A DNA stretch of 28,730 nucleotides from an uncultured Myxococcales bacterium (GTDB lineage: Bacteria; Myxococcota_A; Polyangia; Polyangiales; Polyangiaceae): NCBI GenBank assembly GCA_937949945.1, contig CALFEQ010000166.1:1-28730 (forward strand), read 5' to 3'. This document shows, one piece after another, positions 23,108 through 28,730 of the stretch. The stretch's first letter is position 1; every line of letters begins with the position of its first letter. The position numbers were made by a program, and so were the translations under genes. The notes below the pieces were generated by a model that saw only the letters and a list, made by a program, of their open reading frames with translations, searched no databases and was not told the origin of the DNA.

Positions 23108-24088
23108 ATGCTCGCACGTCGTCTCTTCTCGATCTTCTTCGTGTCCTCGGCTTGTGCGGCTCTGGCGGGATGTCTCGCCGAGCCGAGCGACGACGACGTC
23201 GAGGTCTACGCGGGCGACGGTGACGTGCGCGGAGACGAGCTGGTCGCGGAGCGACAGCTCAATGGCGCGGAGCTGCCGGACAAGACGATCAGCCTCACGT
23301 TCGACGACGGCCCGGGGCGCCGGACGACGGAGCTCGCCGACTATCTCGCGTCGAAGGGCATCAAGGCCGCGTTCTTCATCAACGGGTCCAAGGTCTCCGG
23401 GCGTCAGGCAGCGCTCGACGCGATCGTCTCGCGAGGCCATCTCCTCGCGAACCATACGCACAACCACAAGTCGCTGACGTCGCTGTCCCCGGCCCGCGTG
23501 GTGGAAGAGATCGCGCAGACGGACGCGATCATCTCGGACTATCAGCCGGACGGGCCATGGGTGCTCCGCGCGCCGTACGGCGCGTGGAACGGGAGCGTCG
23601 CGCGGGCGGTCAACGCGAGCGCGATGCGGAAGTACGTCGGCAGCGTCTTCTGGGACGAGGGCGGCGCGCTCACCTCGAACGCGGGGGCGGACTGGGACTG
23701 CTGGGGCAGGGGCGTCAGCGTGGAGCGCTGCGGCGAGCTCTATCTCCGCGAGATCCGGGCGAAGCGCCGCGGCATCGTGCTTCTGCACGACATCCACGAC
23801 AAGACCGTCGACATGATCAAGCAGATCGTCCCGGTGCTCATCGCCGAGGGTTACAAGTTCGCTCCCCTCCAGGACGTGCCGTCCGTCCGCCGTGCGATCG
23901 AGGCGGCCGCCGGTGGCACCACGGCGGCGGACGACGAGTGCGACAGCGCGACGCTCGGTCGTCCCGTCGCCGAGAACGTCTGCGTCCAGTCGCGCAGCGA
24001 CCGGCGATGGTACCGATGCGTGGACGGCGAGTGGGCCGCGTCGGCGGGGCCGTCGGACACGCGCTGCACGGAGCGATACCCGCTCTGA
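23108..24088 (+). CDS. Polysaccharide deacetylase (NodB) lipoprotein
   Basis: A 326-aa exported protein. The signal ends A-A-L-A-G-C, with Cys22 as the lipid site. A linker of about 35 residues leads to a NodB domain (60 to about 270): T-F-D-D-G-P-G with Asp66/Asp67, metal histidines His116 and His120 in H-T-H-N-H, R-A-P-Y-G from Arg154, D-W-D-C-W-G, and L-L-H-D-I-H near 222. The carbohydrate-esterase 4 family removes N- or O-acetyl groups from polymers such as peptidoglycan or chitin. A C-terminal Cys-containing module with a W-Y-R-C-V-D-G-E-W pattern may bind carbohydrate. The ATG is preceded by GGAGGG. Anchored in the outer membrane or facing the periplasm, its substrate cannot be named from sequence. 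Confidence 0.92.
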   Translation: MLARRLFSIFFVSSACAALAGCLAEPSDDDVEVYAGDGDVRGDELVAERQLNGAELPDKTISLTFDDGPGRRTTELADYLASKGIKAAFFINGSKVSGRQAALDAIVSRGHLLANHTHNHKSLTSLSPARVVEEIAQTDAIISDYQPDGPWVLRAPYGAWNGSVARAVNASAMRKYVGSVFWDEGGALTSNAGADWDCWGRGVSVERCGELYLREIRAKRRGIVLLHDIHDKTVDMIKQIVPVLIAEGYKFAPLQDVPSVRRAIEAAAGGTTAADDECDSATLGRPVAENVCVQSRSDRRWYRCVDGEWAASAGPSDTRCTERYPL

Positions 24089-24179
24089 GCGACATCAGGC
24101 CCTCCCGCCGCGAGCGACGGGCGTGCCCGACCACCGCCGAGCCTTCCCAGCCGCCGTGGTCCGGTGATACGCCGGAGCA

Positions 24180-24446
24180 ATGCGAACACCCGTACTCGTC
24201 CTCGCCGTCGTCTCGGCGTTCCTGGTCCTGGCGTGCAAGAGCGGACTCAAGAGCCAGGCGTGCGTCGACTTCTTCGAGAAGACGGAGGCGTGCGCCGCGA
24301 AGGCGCCGCCGATCAAGGCGGAGATGCTGAAGAAGAGCGCTGCCGTCTCGAAGGAGAACTTCGAAAAGAACGCGAACCCGATCGCGGTCGAGCAGTCGTG
24401 CAAGATGATGCTGGAGACGCTCGAGAAGGACCCCGACTGCAAGTGA
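24180..24446 (+). CDS. Small Cys-containing lipoprotein
   Basis: An 88-aa protein. The signal ends L-V-L-A-C-K-S, Cys19 lipidated. The mature part is helical, with four spaced cysteines in the pattern C-x(9)-C-x(35)-C-x(12)-C, suggesting two disulfide-linked helices or hairpins (A-C-V-D-F-F-E-K, E-A-C-A-A-K, Q-S-C-K-M-M, D-P-D-C). I know of similar short myxobacterial lipoproteins only by style and cannot name a family. It stands alone between the deacetylase and the ClC gene, on the same strand. Confidence 0.75.
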   Translation: MRTPVLVLAVVSAFLVLACKSGLKSQACVDFFEKTEACAAKAPPIKAEMLKKSAAVSKENFEKNANPIAVEQSCKMMLETLEKDPDCK

Positions 24447-24462
24447 CCCCTCGGGGAATCGT

Positions 24463-24491
24463 TTGAGCCGCAAGGATTGAGCGCTTATCCT
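24463..24491 (+). promoter_or_regulatory. Promoter of the ClC gene: TTGAGC - 17 - TATCCT
   Basis: TTGAGC (24463-24468) and TATCCT (24486-24491) are separated by 17 bases. The box ends 11 bases before the ATG at 24503 with no Shine-Dalgarno, so the leader would be a few bases at most. Confidence 0.5.
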
Positions 24492-24502
24492 CGCGCCCCT
24501 CG

Positions 24503-25906
<1,404 letters not shown>

Positions 25907-25914
25907 CGTGCTCG

Positions 25915-25944
25915 TTGAACGCCGCGACCGCCGTCGCGTACGCT
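25915..25944 (+). promoter_or_regulatory. Promoter of the YjbR-like gene: TTGAAC - 18 - TACGCT
   Basis: TTGAAC (25915-25920) and TACGCT (25939-25944) are 18 bases apart. The box ends 7 bases before the ATG at 25952, implying a leaderless mRNA. Confidence 0.5.
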
Positions 25945-25951
25945 CCCGGAG

Positions 25952-26449
25952 ATGGCGGCTCGACGAAAGACACCGACGAACCCCGACGAGGCTGCGCTCC
26001 GTGAGCTCGGGCTGAGCTTCCCCGAGACCACGGAGGCCTTCCCGTGGAACCATCGAGCGCTCAAGGTCCGCGGCAAAGCCTTCGTCTACATGGGGACGGG
26101 GAGGGAAGGAGGCGCGAATCACGACGACTTCTTCATCACGTGCAAGCTGCCTCACTCCGCCGCGATGGCGCTCCTCGATCCGCGCGTCCGTCCGACCGGC
26201 TACGGGCTCGGGAGGTCCGGCTGGGTCAGCGCGCGATACCCGCCCGGCAAGGCTCCGGTCGAGATGCTGAAAGAGTGGCTGCGTGAGAGCTATCAGGCCG
26301 TCGCGCCGAAGAAGCTCGCGGCGCTCGTCGACGCCCGCCCGGCGCCCTCGAGGACGAACAAGCCCGCTGCCAAGACGAAGAAGGCCGCCGCCAAGACGAA
26401 GAAGGCCGCCGCCAAGACGAAGAAGCGTACGTCGCGCGCGAAGGCGTGA
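25952..26449 (+). CDS. MmcQ/YjbR-like protein with a histone-H1-like tail
   Basis: A 165-aa protein. Residues 12-125 match the YjbR/CyaY-like fold: S-F-P-E-T-T-E-A-F-P-W, A-F-V-Y-M-G, F-F-I-T-C-K-L, Y-G-L-G-R-S-G-W-V-S, then a helix with L-K-E-W-L-R-E-S-Y. YjbR proteins are often described as DNA-binding, but their function is not settled. Residues about 130-165 are almost wholly Lys, Ala, Thr and Arg with three A-A-K-T-K-K units, coded by 21-base repeats, like the Lys/Ala tails of bacterial H1-like proteins. The tail should bind DNA or RNA without sequence preference. It starts at an ATG 7 bases after a TACGCT box. Confidence 0.88.
   Translation: MAARRKTPTNPDEAALRELGLSFPETTEAFPWNHRALKVRGKAFVYMGTGREGGANHDDFFITCKLPHSAAMALLDPRVRPTGYGLGRSGWVSARYPPGKAPVEMLKEWLRESYQAVAPKKLAALVDARPAPSRTNKPAAKTKKAAAKTKKAAAKTKKRTSRAKA
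26363..26425. repeat. 21-base tandem repeats coding Lys/Ala units
   Basis: Two exact 21-base copies (26384-26404 and 26405-26425) and one degenerate copy before them encode A-A-A-K-T-K-K within the tail of the YjbR-like protein. Because 21 is divisible by 3, copy-number change would alter tail length without breaking the frame. Confidence 0.9.
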
Positions 26450-26698
26450 AGGGACGGCCGCCGTTCGAGGCGTCGATCGACGGATGCGCCCCCTCGAACG
26501 GCAGAGCTCGTCTTTGCGTTCCGCTCCTCCGCGCGCACGGCTCGGGGCATTGACGGAGCGAAGGCCTGCGTTACGTATGCGGCCGGCGTCCCTGGCTCCG
26601 TGAGCTCGCAACGCCGGGCGGCGAGCGGTCGAGCGAGACGCGAGGGTGACAGCGCGCCCGCCCGGCTGCCGGAGACCGCTGCTTGCGAGGAGGTAGCG

Positions 26699-27244
26699 AT
26701 GTCGCGCATTCCCATGCTGTTTCCCGTGCTCTTTGCCTTCGTTGCGGCGTGCGGTGGTGCCGAGAAGAAGCCGCCGGCCGAGCCGCCCACGCTCTCGGGC
26801 GGCGATACGGGTGTGAAGACCGTCTCGCCGTCGCTCGGTGTCTCCGACGAGATCGCTCGCCAGTGCGAGCTGCACTTCGACGACATGAACAAGGCGCCGA
26901 AGTTCGACTTCGACAAGAGCGAGCTGAGCTCTCGCGATCGAGACGTCCTCGAGCAGATCGGCAAGTGCCTGACGGAGGGGCCGCTGAAGGGGCGTTCCGT
27001 GAAGCTGGTCGGTCGCGCCGACCCCCGAGGGACGACGGATTACAACATGGCGCTCGGAGCGCGCCGCGCGAACGGTGTTGCGAAGTACCTCAAACAGCTC
27101 GGCGTCGAGCCCGATCGCCTGAAGGAGACGTCTCGCGGAGAGCTCGACGCCACGGGGACCGACGAGGCGTCGTGGCAGATGGATCGCCGCGTCGACATTC
27201 TGCTCGCCGATCGCGCACCGGAGCAGCAAGCTGCGAAGAACTGA
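26699..27244 (+). CDS. OmpA-domain (Pal-like) lipoprotein
   Basis: A 181-aa protein. The lipoprotein signal ends A-F-V-A-A-C, Cys18 lipidated, followed by a short Pro-rich linker. The OmpA C-terminal domain (about 70-170) shows F-D-F-D-K-S-E-L, V-K-L-V-G-R-A-D-P-R-G, Y-N-M-A-L-G-A-R-R-A-N-G-V and D-R-R-V-D-I. The domain binds the diaminopimelate of peptidoglycan, here linking the outer membrane to the wall. G-R-A-D-P-R-G replaces the more usual G-x-T-D. GAGGAGG lies 5 bases before the ATG; an ATG at 26600 would place a long charged leader before the signal and is rejected. No Tol genes are adjacent, so calling it Pal itself would go too far. Confidence 0.9.
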   Translation: MSRIPMLFPVLFAFVAACGGAEKKPPAEPPTLSGGDTGVKTVSPSLGVSDEIARQCELHFDDMNKAPKFDFDKSELSSRDRDVLEQIGKCLTEGPLKGRSVKLVGRADPRGTTDYNMALGARRANGVAKYLKQLGVEPDRLKETSRGELDATGTDEASWQMDRRVDILLADRAPEQQAAKN

Positions 27245-27432
27245 GGACGCCGGTGCCGAGCCCGTGCACGGGGCGGCACGGCGTCCATGCGCTTTCGCGC
27301 GCAAAGGTTTCGCGCGCGGTCGTGAGCTCGTCGTGGGCCGTGCGCGGCCTGCGGTCTCAGCCGTCCCGTCGACCGGCCGGACGAGCATGCCGCCGTCGGC
27401 TTCGTCCTTCTCCCCACGACGAGGACGTGGCG

Positions 27433-27438
27433 TAAACT
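27433..27438 (+). promoter_or_regulatory. -10-like box TAAACT before the GAF-STAS gene
   Basis: TAAACT ends 10 bases before the ATG at 27449 with no Shine-Dalgarno. This suggests a short or absent leader. No good -35 is seen. Confidence 0.4.
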
Positions 27439-27448
27439 CGCCCGCCGA

Positions 27449-28411
27449 ATGTCCCAGGACGAAAGCGCCGCGTTCGATCTGGTGCCGCTGCTCGATCGCA
27501 TCGCGACCGCGCTCGCGGCGGTCCGCGACGAAGCCGGGCTCGTCTCGACGATGGACGACATCATGCGTCGCATCGTCGACGTCGAGTACGTTGCCGTCTT
27601 CTTCCTCGACCGCGAGACGAACCGGCTACGCCACGTGTTCGCGCGTGGCTTCACCGAGGAGGAGCGGCGCGAGGCGGAGCGCACCGCCATGGACCGGCAC
27701 GTCGGGGACGTCTTTCGCTCGCAGAAGCTCCTGCACATCCCCGAGGTGCAGGTCGAGAAGGATCCGTCGGCGCGGCTGAGCCCGCGGCGAATCCCCGTCC
27801 GCTCGCGGCTGACGCTGCCGCTCGTCGGTCGTGGGCAGAGCGTCGGAGCGATATCGCTCGGCTGCTCGAGGCCGCGGGCCTTCACGCAGACCCACCTCAC
27901 GCTCTTGTCGCTCGTCGCGAGCCTGGTGGGCGTCGTCTACTGGAACCTCGAGGATCTGAAGGCGCTCGAGAGGCAGCTCGCTCTGACGCGAGCGCAACAG
28001 GAAGAGCTGCGCACGCTCTCGGCCCCGATCCTCGAGGCCGCGCCGGGCCTATTGCTCCTCCCGCTGGTGGGTCGGATGGACACGGCCCGCGCCGAGCACA
28101 TCGCCAATCGCCTGCTCCAGACCATCGCGGATCGTTCGGACGTCGAGGCCGCGCTCATCGACGTGACCGGCCTCGAGACGGTGGACACGGACGCCGTCAC
28201 GGCGCTCGTCTCCATCGCGCGCGCGACGACGCTGATGGGTGTCCGCTGCCTCCTCTCGGGTGTGTCCCCGAAGAGCGCGGTCCAGATGACGTCGCTCGGC
28301 GTCAGCCTCCATGGCGTCCAGATCTTCGCCACGGCGAGCGACGCCCTCCTCTCGACGGTGCGCCTCCCGCGCGCCCCGAAGTGCTCTTCGTCGCCGCGAA
28401 GCGTGAGCTAG
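27449..28411 (+). CDS. GAF-STAS regulator, RsbR-like
   Basis: A 320-aa cytosolic protein. Residues 10-165 look like a GAF sensor domain (A-V-F-F-L-D-R, a middle helix, then S-R-L-T-L-P-L-V and G-A-I-S-L-G-C). A helical linker (165-188) leads to a STAS domain (190-303) with I-D-V-T-G-L-E-T-V-D-T and L-L-S-G-V-S-P. These match the RsbR/RsbS pattern: Thr247 in the D-T pair corresponds to the phosphorylated Thr171 of RsbR, and Ser270 to its Thr205. In the stressosome such proteins hold a kinase until stress is sensed. No RsbT or RsbS gene is in the window, so its partners are elsewhere. A ligand for the GAF domain cannot be named. Confidence 0.88.
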   Translation: MSQDESAAFDLVPLLDRIATALAAVRDEAGLVSTMDDIMRRIVDVEYVAVFFLDRETNRLRHVFARGFTEEERREAERTAMDRHVGDVFRSQKLLHIPEVQVEKDPSARLSPRRIPVRSRLTLPLVGRGQSVGAISLGCSRPRAFTQTHLTLLSLVASLVGVVYWNLEDLKALERQLALTRAQQEELRTLSAPILEAAPGLLLLPLVGRMDTARAEHIANRLLQTIADRSDVEAALIDVTGLETVDTDAVTALVSIARATTLMGVRCLLSGVSPKSAVQMTSLGVSLHGVQIFATASDALLSTVRLPRAPKCSSSPRSVS

Positions 28412-28439
28412 CCCCCGCTACCAGCCCCCTCTCGACAAG

Positions 28440-28730
28440 CACGGAGTCCACGAAGCGGACCAAGCAGCGAGCACACGCGCGCGACCGTGAGGTCGTCGTT
28501 GGCGACCTGCGAGGCGCGACCCCAGCGTGAATCGACTCGAACTGCACGGAGCCCACGAAGTGGACCAAGCAGCGGCGTACTCACGCTGCGCGCCGCGAGG
28601 GGCGACCCCAGCGGGAATCGACTCGAACTGCACGGAGTCCACGAAGTGGACGGAGTGCAGTGAGAGCAGATGAGCGCTGGCGAGTGAGCGCGCTCCGCGC
28701 GCGAGCAATAGCGACCCCAGCGGGAATCGA
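28440..28730. repeat. Dispersed repeat family with a small hairpin core
   Basis: Three copies of a core beginning CACGGAGTCCACGAAG start at 28440, 28545 and 28631; the last two are preceded by a second module starting GCGACCCCAGCG (28516 and 28602). A fourth copy of that module starts at 28711 and runs off the window end. The core contains GTCCAC-GAA-GTGGAC, a 6-bp hairpin with a 3-base loop, exact in the copy at 28631. Copies are about 86-105 bases apart. A GC hairpin, GCGCG-CTC-CGCGC, lies at 28688-28700, similar to that at 74-90. No gene is seen here. The stretch looks like a clustered intergenic repeat. Confidence 0.85.

Noticed and set aside
22879..23223. ATG-led frame of 114 codons in the gap before the deacetylase
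   Set aside because: No ribosome site, random composition, and it overlaps the start of the well-supported deacetylase in another frame.
28711..28730. Possible 3' end of a tRNA on the minus strand
   Set aside because: Only a T-loop-like and acceptor-like stretch is visible and the rest would lie outside the window. The earlier copies of the same module lack a pairing T-stem, so it cannot be called as a tRNA gene here.
28440..28730. CRISPR array
   Set aside because: The repeats are few, unequal in spacing (86-105 bases), built of two modules and imperfect, with no cas genes nearby.

Overview
The window is very GC-rich DNA, probably from a myxobacterium (Myxococcota, Polyangiales-like). The evidence is a MYXO-CTERM type tripartite motif, many predicted lipoproteins with short D/A/S/P-rich stretches after the lipobox, secreted Cys-rich proteins, and strong third-position GC that opens very long antisense frames. 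I see no phage, IS element, CRISPR array or complete RNA gene.

Layout. 1-95: two heptanucleotide tandem arrays and a GC hairpin. 95-2130 (minus): a DUF4178 protein and an M19 dipeptidase. 2299-6628 (plus): a compact sulfur and cysteine operon made of an Rrf2/CymR-like regulator, CysK, an E1-like adenylyltransferase, a CysO/MoaD-type sulfur carrier with a C-terminal GG, a 104-aa E1-like fragment, CysM, a 26-codon leader ORF and a JAMM peptidase (Mec-like). Most junctions overlap by 4 to 16 bases. 6691-9671 (plus): two overlapping genes for exported proteins of unknown role. 9659-12201 (minus): a lipoprotein and a membrane protein with a long disordered N-terminus. 12379-12627 (plus): a small helical protein. 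12647-16861 (minus): a 1404-aa lipoprotein with a MYXO-CTERM-like segment in its middle. 17107-20150 (minus): a lipoprotein, a PfkB kinase and methylthioadenosine phosphorylase. 20215-22795 (plus): Lgt, a DUF2231 membrane protein and two small unknown proteins. 23108-28411 (plus): a polysaccharide deacetylase lipoprotein, a small Cys-rich lipoprotein, a ClC channel/transporter, a YjbR-fold protein with a histone-H1-like tail, an OmpA-domain lipoprotein and a GAF-STAS regulator. 28440-28730: a dispersed repeat family that runs off the window.

How the genes work together. The 2299-6628 operon reads as protein-thiocarboxylate cysteine synthesis, known from Mycobacterium (CysO-CysM-Mec). The E1 activates the carrier C-terminus, sulfur is loaded, CysM joins the thiocarboxylate to an activated serine, and the JAMM peptidase frees cysteine. 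CysK and the Rrf2 protein add a sulfide-dependent route and probable control. The most unusual point is that the E1 looks split. The main subunit lacks the N-terminal RYxRQI segment that supplies an arginine finger in MoeB, and a separate 104-aa protein in the same operon carries that segment followed by a decayed nucleotide loop. A second point is a 4 x 7-bp tract between a perfect Shine-Dalgarno/ATG and the JAMM start, arranged so that gaining one unit would fuse the frames. A third is that seven genes have a TANNNT box only 6-11 bases before the start codon and no clear Shine-Dalgarno, which suggests leaderless or near-leaderless transcripts.
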